Below the pieces are notes generated by a model. It saw only the letters and a list, made by a program, of their open reading frames with translations. It was not told the DNA's origin and searched no databases. Both the position numbers and the translations under genes were made by a program. Of a stretch of DNA of 64,000 nucleotides, positions 35,971-44,413 are shown one piece after another (within the stretch, counting starts at the first letter, position 1; the number at the start of each line of letters is the position of its first letter). Origin of the DNA: CAZTDD01 sp964612675 (GTDB taxonomy: Bacteria; Hinthialibacterota; Hinthialibacteria; Hinthialibacterales; JAKPRU01); NCBI GenBank assembly GCA_964612675.1, contig CAZTDD010000015.1, positions 1-64,000 on the forward strand, written 5' to 3'.

Positions 35971-36275
35971 CAACCCCCTCCTCTACGGCTCTCATGTTTG
36001 CCTTCGGCAAGCCATGAGATTCCTCCCCCGATCTTCCTGAGTTTTACCCAGAAGTCATCGCGATCTGTGACCCTAATAAACTCAACCCCACCCGAACCCT
36101 CCCCAATCTTGGGGAGGGAAACTGAAACGGACGCCGATTCAAAGCAGCACAGGTTTCTTTCCCTTCCTCCCCCGGTCTCGGGGGAGGAAAAAAACGAGCG
36201 TGTCGGCAGCGTTTTCTCCCCCAAAGGGACCGCGCTAGCGTGGCTGCAGTAAGGGGAGATTCAGAGGGGGTCGAC
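35971..36275. repeat. Composite of two dispersed-repeat copies
   Basis: Starts CAACCCCCTCCTCTACGGCT, contains GCCTTCGGCAAGCCATGAGA and CCTCCCCCGATCTTCC, then restarts with CAACCCCACCCGAACCCTCC. It ends with the TTCTCCCCC...AAGGGGAGATTCAGAGGGGG block. No terminal GCAAAAAGTCG repeat is present, so it looks like two truncated copies joined. It fills the 352-bp gap between convergent genes. Confidence 0.75.
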
Positions 36276-36310
36276 TGGATCGTAGCAGTTTTACGAGAGG
36301 TATGCTCACT

Positions 36311-39300
36311 TCAGAAATCACAAAGCCGGGCAACATATTCCTTGCTGCCGTCATTCGCCCACGGGTCCAACTGATCGGGATCTTTTAACTGCTGGCCGCG
36401 TAAACGGTCGACGGCAAGAAACCCACAGGAGATATCCGGCAGAGCGGTCATGTCGCTCCAAAGTTTCTCGAACTGGGCCACCGGGAAAACATCCTCCTGC
36501 CCATGCCCCCAGCGCCGCTTCACATCTTTGATCGTCACATACGTCGGCATCCGACGGGCCATGCGGCGAACGGCGGCGGTGATCTGCTCCGGCGAACCGC
36601 TGAGATCCTTACGCTCCAATCCGAATCGCGCCAGAAACGCATCCACCTCTATCCACGTGGTCATCGAATTGTAGAATCGCAACCTCAGTTCATCCTGCTC
36701 ACGCGGCTGCGCGAGCCCCTCCAGCAGACGGACTTGTCCGTTGACCCGCGCCAAGCCTCCTCCCCGATCCACGATTCGACGGGGTACCACTTCGAACGTG
36801 AGTTCGTTCTCCGTTCGCAGGTGATGTCCCAAGGCGCGCGGATTGAGATCCGCTCCCAGCGTGTCGATGTTGTGAAGCATAATCGTATCGACCTTCGGAT
36901 GCTCGTCCAGCAAACGAGCCAAAACACCGTTGCTGAGAAGATTCGGGACTTCATACCAGTGCCCCAGCGGACTCAGCCTCTGCAGAGGGATGTTGTCTAC
37001 ATAGTCGCTTGCCTCGCCTTTCGACCGTGCCCACTCCATCAGGGCTCCTCGGACGGCCTCGCGTACTTTCTGCTTCTGTTCGTCCAGGATCTCCTGCGGC
37101 ATCTCTTCCCATAAGAACAGCAAGTCCCGCACCATCGGGATTAGCCGCTGACCGATCGCCCTCCCGGGCGAAAGGTACAGCGGACCGCTGAATCCATAGG
37201 AATCGTTCAGAGCGAGATGTTTCTCAATCGCCTGATGTGTTAAGAAACTGGTCGAGACAATGTGAGGCAGAGCGGCTCCATACTCTTTCGCGGCACGCCG
37301 TGTTTTCGCCAGATGGATCTCCAGAAAGGTACGATGCTTCCCGGCCAGCCAGATGAACGGGTTAACCGCCTTCACAACCCCTGCCCCGGTCGTCCAGCGG
37401 CTTCCGACTCCGCCCGCCAGCGATAGAACAGCAACACGGCCATCCTGGAGTGCTTTCTCGCCGAGACGGGCGTCGTCCTTTGAATCGGAGTCGAGCCACG
37501 TGACATCCGTATCGCGCACATCTTCAATCTCGGTCTCGACGGGCAAGCGATTGTGGGCCAGACCGATACGGCCCGCCCGCAGGTCGGACCGGATTTGTTC
37601 GTGTTGAACGGAATCGAAACCGTATTCCGCCTTGACTCGGGAGACCTCGGCATCCCATGCCTGCCGTTCGCTTTGACCGGCGGGGTCATCGGCGCTCAGT
37701 AAACTCGTGACCAAACTGCGCAGCAGCCGGTGGGTATCGCCGCTGTCGCGAACCTGGGAGGTCACATGGTCCAGCTCCGCCCGACGAGTCGATGAAATGG
37801 ATGCGCGTTCCTGCCTGACCATTTCAGGGATCTGTAAGGCGTGGTAGCGAATCGGCATGACCGCGTCTTCCCCGATACGCAGCCGGGCAACGCTGCCCTC
37901 ATGATTAGTGCGGAAATCATAAACCACAGGATCCATCGCAAACGGAATCGCGTCCTCGAGTTCACGTTTAGTTTCCGTCATGATGTCGAGGATCTCGTTA
38001 CGAAACTTGGCCTGCTGCTCGGGCCGCACAAACATCGCCATACCCCCGCCGGACATCCCCCCGAGCATAAGAAAGCCCCAGAAGTCCGGACCGAACCGCT
38101 TCGAAGCTCGTTCGATGATTGTTTCGGTGAAGTGATTGGTAACCCAAGGAATAATCGTGCGGAGCGGTCCCGTGAAGTTTCTGGTCGTGCTCGCCGCAAG
38201 CGCTTTTACGTCGCCGTTAGCAAGCGCCTTAAGAATGTCCTCGAAAATCCCGTGCAGAGCCTGACGAGCCTCCCATTCGATCTTTCCCCGCAGTAGGTAC
38301 TTCTCGGTGACCATTTCGAGAATCGGTCCGACGTTCTGAGCCATGCCACCGTGAATCAGGACCAGTGAGTTCGCCAGGCGTTCCGGCATTTCCGGATGAA
38401 TATCCTCCTCGCCGAGAAGTCGATGCCGTGGCAGCAGACAACCTTTACTGATTCCATATTCCGGATCACCCGGTTCGGCGGCTGCTCCGGTAATCACTTT
38501 GAGCCCGGGCCAAATCCCGCCGGAGTCCTGCCACCCGCCGCCCGAGCCGCCCAGCCACTCGCCGAGGATTGCCCGCGATGCGGCAAGACGCCTTTCCTGT
38601 TCCCCTAGTCCACCTTCAAGCGATGCCGTCTGACTTGTCGCCCGCATCAACGCAGCGATAATCGACGCCAGCAGGTTTGTGGACACAGCCAGACGCGAGC
38701 CTTTCGGGATGTCATTGACCTGCGTCACCAGCTCCAAACCCAGGCCCGGCCCGACAACACTTCCCAGAATATCTTCGATGGTCTGATTCGTACCTTCAAA
38801 TGAAGGCGGTATCAACCCGGACGCGATCACACCGGCCTTCAACAAACTCAGGTAATCGTTGCCGAAGTTGAAGAGATCGCTCAGATCGCTAACGTCTTTC
38901 GTTGCCTCCAAATCGATGCTGGTGAGTCGAAGCAGTGGCTCCGGGATAACACGAATGTACGTCTCGATTGGCGGCTGTATCTCGCGGTCTCTACCATACA
39001 CTCCCAAATCAACCGAAATGTTCAGCACCCTCGCCCCCTCGGGGTAGTCCATCCCCAGGAAGAAGATGTCCGACCACCCACTGTGGCTCAGATCCAATCG
39101 AACGGGGGTGGTTTCGCGAAGGATCGGGTACAGGGTCCCGTTCCCGGGACGTTCCAGGAGCTCGCGCCGAATCTGAAGCGGATGATCGACCGAATGACTC
39201 ACCCGGAACATCCACTGATTCCCTCGTGAGGCTCGGACACTTCGACGTACCTGATCCGCGAGAGCCTGGAAGGCGAGCTGGTGATAGGTCTCGGCAAGTG

Positions 39301-39643
39301 CGCTGCATATTGTGCCGTTGGGCCTCGTATCCTGTATCGAGGAAAGAAATATGGAAAGCGCCTCTTCGAAACGGCGGGACAACAAATCGGTATACCCTGC
39401 GTAGGGGATTTCTCCTGAATGCGTCACGCCGGAGGACTCTGTCAGATAAAATCGATGAGCAGCGAAGAGAAACAGGCTGGCACGGACCCGGTCATACAGA
39501 TTCTCGGCCTGAGAGCGAAACGTCTCCAGTTCATGGCAGGCCTCTAGCAGATCCTCTGCGGACATCCCTTCACACAATTCGCTGAACGGTCGGTCCCGGA
39601 TGTTCGGATCGGAGCTGGTAATCGTCTCGACAAACCGATTCAT
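36311..39643 (-). CDS. Fusion of a fucokinase-like GHMP domain and a UDPGP-type uridylyltransferase
   Basis: 1110 codons from the ATG at 39643, which overlaps the upstream galU-like stop as ATGA; an ATG nine codons earlier is less likely. Residues about 180-545 are a GHMP-kinase domain: PVRLDLSHSGWSD, RVLNISVDLGVYG, DIPKGSRLAVSTN (ATP loop), GGSGGGWQDSGGIWPGLKVI as in L-fucokinases, and MLGGMSGGGMAMFV. The ATP loop is eroded: fucokinases have PKGSGLGTSS. Residues about 705-1110 form a UDPGP-type nucleotidyltransferase (AVLSLAGGVGSRWTTGAGVVK, GHWYEVPNL). The order is opposite to FKP, which has the pyrophosphorylase first. It probably makes or uses a UDP-sugar for surface glycans. Confidence 0.8.
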   Translation of the reverse strand: MNRFVETITSSDPNIRDRPFSELCEGMSAEDLLEACHELETFRSQAENLYDRVRASLFLFAAHRFYLTESSGVTHSGEIPYAGYTDLLSRRFEEALSIFLSSIQDTRPNGTICSALAETYHQLAFQALADQVRRSVRASRGNQWMFRVSHSVDHPLQIRRELLERPGNGTLYPILRETTPVRLDLSHSGWSDIFFLGMDYPEGARVLNISVDLGVYGRDREIQPPIETYIRVIPEPLLRLTSIDLEATKDVSDLSDLFNFGNDYLSLLKAGVIASGLIPPSFEGTNQTIEDILGSVVGPGLGLELVTQVNDIPKGSRLAVSTNLLASIIAALMRATSQTASLEGGLGEQERRLAASRAILGEWLGGSGGGWQDSGGIWPGLKVITGAAAEPGDPEYGISKGCLLPRHRLLGEEDIHPEMPERLANSLVLIHGGMAQNVGPILEMVTEKYLLRGKIEWEARQALHGIFEDILKALANGDVKALAASTTRNFTGPLRTIIPWVTNHFTETIIERASKRFGPDFWGFLMLGGMSGGGMAMFVRPEQQAKFRNEILDIMTETKRELEDAIPFAMDPVVYDFRTNHEGSVARLRIGEDAVMPIRYHALQIPEMVRQERASISSTRRAELDHVTSQVRDSGDTHRLLRSLVTSLLSADDPAGQSERQAWDAEVSRVKAEYGFDSVQHEQIRSDLRAGRIGLAHNRLPVETEIEDVRDTDVTWLDSDSKDDARLGEKALQDGRVAVLSLAGGVGSRWTTGAGVVKAVNPFIWLAGKHRTFLEIHLAKTRRAAKEYGAALPHIVSTSFLTHQAIEKHLALNDSYGFSGPLYLSPGRAIGQRLIPMVRDLLFLWEEMPQEILDEQKQKVREAVRGALMEWARSKGEASDYVDNIPLQRLSPLGHWYEVPNLLSNGVLARLLDEHPKVDTIMLHNIDTLGADLNPRALGHHLRTENELTFEVVPRRIVDRGGGLARVNGQVRLLEGLAQPREQDELRLRFYNSMTTWIEVDAFLARFGLERKDLSGSPEQITAAVRRMARRMPTYVTIKDVKRRWGHGQEDVFPVAQFEKLWSDMTALPDISCGFLAVDRLRGQQLKDPDQLDPWANDGSKEYVARLCDF

Positions 39644-40617
39644 GAGCCCTCCCCCGGTTTGCCGGTGCACGTGGCAGCATCTTCGACCAACATCTCGGTC
39701 ACCGCCGCAAGGACCTCATGTCGTTCGTCGCCCGCAAGTCCGAGGGCGACCTGTGCCCGCAAAAGACCGAGCCGCGCACCGATATCAACACGCCGCCCCT
39801 GTACCTCCAGCGCCAGATACTTCTCGCGTTGCGCCAACTCGGACATGCAGGGGGTCAGCTGATAGCCACCGTTCCGTTTATCGCCTCCGGAGAGTGATTC
39901 CTCCAATAGTTCGAAAATCCGTGGCGTAAGGACATTCATGCCAAAGATACAGAGGTAATGACCGGCTCGGAGCCCCGGCGTAAGCAATTCCAACTCCGCC
40001 TGGCTGATGGACGGTTTCTCGATAATCTTCTCAACCTGATAGAGACCGGGCTGGTCATGTACGCGCTTGCCGGTAAGTGTCCCATACCGGCCGACAAGGT
40101 GTTCCCGTGTGGGGCTGACCGCAGAGACCGAGCAGGCTTCTTTGCGAGCGAGGTCAACCAGCTGAGCGGCGCAGGATTTGCCGGGAAGAGTGGAAATATA
40201 TACATGGTCGCTCAGCATCAGCAACATCGCCTGATCTCCAACGAAATCCTTTGCGCAGTGGACCGCGTGACCGAAACCGAACGGCTCGGTCTGGACGGCA
40301 AAATGAAGCCGTTGAAGCAGCTCATCGATACGTGCAGCCTGCAGAGCGGCCCAGTCGATGCCGTGATAGCCCTCCATCAGATTCTCGCGCAGCGCCCGAA
40401 ACTGGTTCAGGTACTGAGCCTCGTCGCCAGGCGCGCAGATAACACAGATCTCTTCAATGCCGCTGCTGAGCGCCTCTTCCGCGATGATCTGAATCGCCGG
40501 TTTCGGCAGTCCGTCCCGGTCGATCAACGGCAGCATCGCTTTCTGAACCGTATCCGCCGCCGGAAACAGCCGCACACCCCGGCCCGCGGCGGTAATGACC
40601 GCTTTTCGCACTTCCAT
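39640..40617 (-). CDS. GalU-like UTP-glucose-1-phosphate uridylyltransferase
   Basis: 325 codons from the ATG at 40617; GGAGG lies 8 nt upstream, and an in-frame ATG five codons earlier overlaps that site. The nucleotide-binding signature AVITAAGRGVRLFPA is followed by QKAMLPLIDRDGLPKPAIQ, FGFGHAVHCAKDFVGD, LMLSDHVYI with the metal Asp, YQVEKIIEKPS and YLCIFGMNVLTP, all as in GalU/RmlA-type enzymes. It forms a UDP- (or dTDP-) sugar from a sugar-1-phosphate in the cytoplasm. It overlaps the GHMP/UDPGP fusion gene by 4 bp, so the two are translationally coupled; two uridylyltransferase modules in one operon are curious. Confidence 0.88.
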   Translation of the reverse strand: MEVRKAVITAAGRGVRLFPAADTVQKAMLPLIDRDGLPKPAIQIIAEEALSSGIEEICVICAPGDEAQYLNQFRALRENLMEGYHGIDWAALQAARIDELLQRLHFAVQTEPFGFGHAVHCAKDFVGDQAMLLMLSDHVYISTLPGKSCAAQLVDLARKEACSVSAVSPTREHLVGRYGTLTGKRVHDQPGLYQVEKIIEKPSISQAELELLTPGLRAGHYLCIFGMNVLTPRIFELLEESLSGGDKRNGGYQLTPCMSELAQREKYLALEVQGRRVDIGARLGLLRAQVALGLAGDERHEVLAAVTEMLVEDAATCTGKPGEGS

Positions 40618-40739
40618 CGCCGATACCTCCATGAATCCACAGGCTTCTCGTATAGTATGGGCTCGATGGTTCCACTACCAGAGCACCACAGCGCGCGAAC
40701 CGATGACGATTCACCCCGCTGCTCCAGGAGTTGACCCAC

Positions 40740-40766
40740 TGGTCCAGGAGTTGAACTCCTGGACCA
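40740..40766. repeat. 27-bp perfect palindrome upstream of the symporter
   Basis: TGGTCCAGGAGTT (40740-40752) and AACTCCTGGACCA (40754-40766) pair perfectly around one G. A partial direct copy, GCTCCAGGAGTTGA, precedes it at 40721-40734. It lies in the divergent region between the galU-like and symporter genes, 79 bp before the latter. It could be an operator or a hairpin repeat. Confidence 0.6.
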
Positions 40767-40844
40767 GCGGAACTGCCGCAAAGACTATTGACAGCGACGA
40801 CGGAATGACCGATGCTCCCGTAATCGTATTTAGGAGCGTGTCCT

Positions 40845-42659
40845 ATGGCGTTAACCGGTATCGACTACGCAATCGTTATCATCTACCTGATCGGAACTGT
40901 CTTGTTCGGTATCTATCTGGGTCGCCGGATTAAGACGGGGAAAGACTACTTTCTCGGCGGGCGCAAATTGCCGTGGTGGGCGATCGGCATGTCGCTGGTC
41001 GTTAGCGATATCGGCGCGATCGATATCGTCGGGATTGCCGGTTCCGCTTTCTTGTACGGAATTGTGATGGGCAACTTCGATTGGATCGGATGTGTGCCCG
41101 TTATGATCATTGCCGGGTTCATCTTTATCCCCATGTTCTGGCGGGCGAATGTAACGACGGTCCCGGAATGGCTGGGCAAACGGTATAACGTCGCCGTTCG
41201 CACGATATCTGCTTTGATTTGGGGGTGTTTTCTTGCCTGCAATCTAGGGATCATGCTGTACGCGACCGCCGTAATGCTGAATGTCCTGATGGACCTGAAT
41301 CCGAAGGCGGTCATAGCGACTACCGATACCACTGTAGCCGAGAACGCTATCGAGATCGTCGGACCCAAAAAGTACGACTATTTTCATGCGCAAACCGTTG
41401 AAGAAGCGATAGCGCTCATTGAGGAACACAAACCGAATTTCGTGTTGGTAGAAGAGGAATTCCCGTTACGGGAAGACCTGACCGGACAAATCGCGGGCCT
41501 GGGGATCGAAACAGAAATACCGACAGTGGATTTCGAATCCGAAGAGGCGCCCGTTTCTCTTTTGGAACGTATAGAAGCACAGGCCAGGCCGCCCAGCTGG
41601 CCGCTGATCTATTCAATTGTCTTGATGGGCGGGTTGATCGGTCTTTATACCCTTTGCGGCGGGCTGAGAGCAGTCGTGTATACCGATGTCATCCAATGCA
41701 TCGTGATGGTTCTGGGGTGTTTGTTCATTCTCTTCTACGGGATTCATCAGCTCGGTGGCCTCGGTGCTTTTGTCAGTACAATCCAACAGATGGGTGAGCG
41801 TACCGCGGATCATTTCAAATTGATCTTGCCCGCCGATACGGAGACACCGTATCCGTGGTCGGGCATTTTCCTCGGACTGGGCCTTGTGCTTGCCAATGCG
41901 TACTGGATCGGGAATCAAAGCATCGTCCAACGCTCCCTGGGTGCGCGTTCTGAGGCGGAGGCAAAGGCCTCGTATATGTGGGGCGCCTTGATCAAGGTCC
42001 TAATTCCCTTTGCCGTTGTCGTCCCGGGGATCATCGCGTTAGCGCACAATCCCCAGGTCACCGATGCCGATAAGGCGATGGCGACACTTGTCCGAGATTT
42101 GATGCCCACTGGAGTCCTGGGCATCTTTTTCGCGGCGTTTTTGGCAGCCCTGATGTCGAGTGTCGATTCCTGTCTCAACTCAGCGGCCACTCTCTGGACC
42201 AACGACATCTATCGGCGGTTCCTGCGACCCGATGCAGACGATACGCACTATCTTGTCGTCGGACGGATCCTGACATTTTTCTTTATCATATGGGGCATTT
42301 TATTCGCGGAGTATTCAGCCAATTTTGAGAGTATCTATACGCTCATTCAAACACTGATGACCCTGTTCCAAGGCCCGAGCCTGGCAATCATAGTCCTGGG
42401 CGTTCTTTGGTCGAGGACCACCGGCATCGGCGCGCTTGTGGGGCTTGTCGGAGGATTGTGTTGCTCGAGCGGGATGTTGTTTGTCAACAGTTACGCCACA
42501 CGGCCGCTTTTTCAAATACAAGATCCGTTTCTCTATATCGCGTGGTGGTCCTTTGTCTTCTCGATCCTGCTGACGGTTGTAGTCAGCCTGGTTACACCGA
42601 AAGAACCCCCTGAGAAACTGCGCGGTACGGTCTATCGTTATCAAGGAGGGAATGCCTGA
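40845..42659 (+). CDS. Sodium:solute symporter (SSS) with an inserted pseudo-receiver domain
   Basis: 604 codons; AGGAG precedes the ATG. It has the SSS-family core with about 13 helices: YFLGGRKLPWWAIGMSLVVSDIGA near the start, and CGGLRAVVYTDVIQCIVMV. The later FAAFLAALMSSVDSCLNSAATLWTNDIY supplies the TM8 sodium-site Ser. Residues about 152-252, between what should be adjacent helices, are an extra soluble domain with alternating strands and helices (KAVIATTD, VAENAIEIVG, YDYFHAQ, VEEAIALIEEHK, NFVLVEEEFP), resembling a CheY-type receiver. The phospho-acceptor Asp position is Glu203. The transported solute may be a sugar. A 95-residue membrane protein overlaps its stop. Confidence 0.85.
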   Translation: MALTGIDYAIVIIYLIGTVLFGIYLGRRIKTGKDYFLGGRKLPWWAIGMSLVVSDIGAIDIVGIAGSAFLYGIVMGNFDWIGCVPVMIIAGFIFIPMFWRANVTTVPEWLGKRYNVAVRTISALIWGCFLACNLGIMLYATAVMLNVLMDLNPKAVIATTDTTVAENAIEIVGPKKYDYFHAQTVEEAIALIEEHKPNFVLVEEEFPLREDLTGQIAGLGIETEIPTVDFESEEAPVSLLERIEAQARPPSWPLIYSIVLMGGLIGLYTLCGGLRAVVYTDVIQCIVMVLGCLFILFYGIHQLGGLGAFVSTIQQMGERTADHFKLILPADTETPYPWSGIFLGLGLVLANAYWIGNQSIVQRSLGARSEAEAKASYMWGALIKVLIPFAVVVPGIIALAHNPQVTDADKAMATLVRDLMPTGVLGIFFAAFLAALMSSVDSCLNSAATLWTNDIYRRFLRPDADDTHYLVVGRILTFFFIIWGILFAEYSANFESIYTLIQTLMTLFQGPSLAIIVLGVLWSRTTGIGALVGLVGGLCCSSGMLFVNSYATRPLFQIQDPFLYIAWWSFVFSILLTVVVSLVTPKEPPEKLRGTVYRYQGGNA

Positions 42660-42946
42660 TGGCTGCACCAGTTACAGAGACACCTGTTCTTACTCCGATC
42701 GCGGATTTCTTCGCGTCGATTCTCCGTGTGCCGGGTCAGATCCTTCGCGATCTGGCGGTTTCCATCGATGTGACCGTCGCCAAGGGAATCTTTATCGCGT
42801 ATTTTGTCCTGTTGATCCTCTGGGTTTTATCGCTGCGGAAAGAGGAGGTCATTGTCACCAACGAACGCAAGGGAACAAGCGTCAGCCTGCGACCGTACGC
42901 CGTCCTTGCCCTTCTGTCGCAGGTGGTCATCTACTTGGTGTTCTGA
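42659..42946 (+). CDS. Small membrane protein coupled to the symporter
   Basis: 95 codons. Its ATG shares one base with the symporter stop (TGATG), so translation is coupled. The N-terminal 40 residues form an amphipathic or membrane-associated stretch (LTPIADFFASILRVPGQILRDL). Two hydrophobic segments follow (FIAYFVLLILWVLSL and PYAVLALLSQVVIYLVF) around a charged loop RKEEVIVTNERKG. No family is recognised. Small partner proteins of SSS transporters exist (for example the YhdT-type subunit of PanF-like systems), so an accessory subunit role is plausible. Confidence 0.7.
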   Translation: MAAPVTETPVLTPIADFFASILRVPGQILRDLAVSIDVTVAKGIFIAYFVLLILWVLSLRKEEVIVTNERKGTSVSLRPYAVLALLSQVVIYLVF

Positions 42947-43049
42947 GCGGTGATGGGCATGCCTGTACTTGTCTGATCGAGAAGGTCGTATAGTCTCTTC
43001 GAGGCGCTTTCTGGTTTGAGAAACAGAATTGAAACACGGGAGCTCCATG

Positions 43050-44366
43050 ATGAATGAACGAGAACGAGATAGGCTAATAGCGGGTGTAAAGATAGTCTCT
43101 GCAATTCTCCGATGGCCGAGTGAGGAGGTGTATAAGAAGGTAGAAGAGTACAGAGAAAAAGAGAAAAAAAGAGAGGTGGAGGAATATCTAAAAGATGAAA
43201 GTGCCTTTGTCCGTCCGGAGATTTACTCTAATCTAATTGAACAGTACTACGGGCCGTGTTCATCAAACAAGGACGTCAAAAGATACGTTCTAAGAGTGGC
43301 GGACAAGAATATAGCGACTACGATTTATACGAAAAACCAGTTTGTCGGTCTCGCTTCACGACTGGGGGACAAGCCTGAGGACAGTCACGGAGAATTGGTG
43401 AACTCGGTCTCCACACCTCCCCTCGAAGATGAACCTGCAGAACACATCAAGGCATACGCTCCGAAAATCATAGAACGATTGGAAAGAATGGGCGTCAAGA
43501 TTTGGGACGCACCACTATACCGGATAATCGAGGATGAAATTGCAGGAAAGATTTACTTTCGCTTCGCGGAAACAAGATTCCTGACTTATCGTTATACTGC
43601 CGGCTTGCTTGAGGATGAATTGACCGACGCGCTTATCGAAAAGCAAGGCGACGTAAGTCGCGTGCTGGATGAGAAGGGCCGCGTCCTCAAGATCAGACAC
43701 GATCTGCTCCCAGACATAGGCTCGTTTACGGATTACGATTCGCGGCTCTGTTGCGGAGGAATCGGTGTCGTGTTTGCGTTGGCACGCGGTGAAGAATTTG
43801 GAAACGATTTCGTGATACCGTTGCAGATCAGATCCTCCAAGGTCAGTGACGGACGGGGGCGATTAGCTGTCTTGCCAAAAGCATTTCATCAGCCTGTCGT
43901 CGGAGACGACGCTGAAGCGAATGTCTTCTGGACCGTATTCCGCGAGTTGTACGAAGAAGTGTTCGGCGGCAGCGAAGTGGAGAAAGAAGCCACACGATTG
44001 AAGTATGACTGGTATGTCGACGAGTGCCCGCCGGTAAGGTATTTCTGGGAACATGACAACGTCTTCGATTTGGAGGTTACGGGATACGGGATAAATGCCG
44101 TCGGTGGGAATTACGACGTAGCTATTCTCCTTGCGGTAAAGGACACGTGGTACTGGGACACCTATGGCAAAGAAATGTGTAAGTCATGGGAATCGGGCAC
44201 GACAATTCTTGTATCAACCAAGAACAGACAACAGATCGAAAAACTTCTAACGGAAGGTCAATGGTCTAGTGAGAGCTTGTTTCAATTTGTCGAAGGAGTA
44301 TTGCGTCTAAGGCAAATAGACGAAACACGCGTTGATCTGCCGGATATGGAACGAACGTTAGGATAG
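43050..44366 (+). CDS. Unknown protein with a Nudix-like C-terminal region
   Basis: 438 codons from the second of two adjacent ATGs, giving 7 nt to GGGAG. The N-terminal 60 residues are highly charged and helical (REKEKKREVEEYLKDE). A central part (SHGELVNSVSTPP) is unplaced. At about residues 250-320 IPLQIRSSKVSDGRGRLAVLPK and FWTVFRELYEEVFGG echo the Nudix box, which needs GX5EX7REUXEEXG; only the REUXEEXG half is clear, so catalysis is doubtful. It uses AGA, AGG, ATA and CTA codons that are rare in neighbours, suggesting horizontal transfer. It could be a ligand-binding regulator or a defence-linked enzyme; there is no evidence for either. Confidence 0.6.
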   Translation: MNERERDRLIAGVKIVSAILRWPSEEVYKKVEEYREKEKKREVEEYLKDESAFVRPEIYSNLIEQYYGPCSSNKDVKRYVLRVADKNIATTIYTKNQFVGLASRLGDKPEDSHGELVNSVSTPPLEDEPAEHIKAYAPKIIERLERMGVKIWDAPLYRIIEDEIAGKIYFRFAETRFLTYRYTAGLLEDELTDALIEKQGDVSRVLDEKGRVLKIRHDLLPDIGSFTDYDSRLCCGGIGVVFALARGEEFGNDFVIPLQIRSSKVSDGRGRLAVLPKAFHQPVVGDDAEANVFWTVFRELYEEVFGGSEVEKEATRLKYDWYVDECPPVRYFWEHDNVFDLEVTGYGINAVGGNYDVAILLAVKDTWYWDTYGKEMCKSWESGTTILVSTKNRQQIEKLLTEGQWSSESLFQFVEGVLRLRQIDETRVDLPDMERTLG

Positions 44367-44413
44367 ATGTTCTCTGAAATGCGAAAAGACGGCCTTGCCC
44401 GGGTTCTTGTCTG

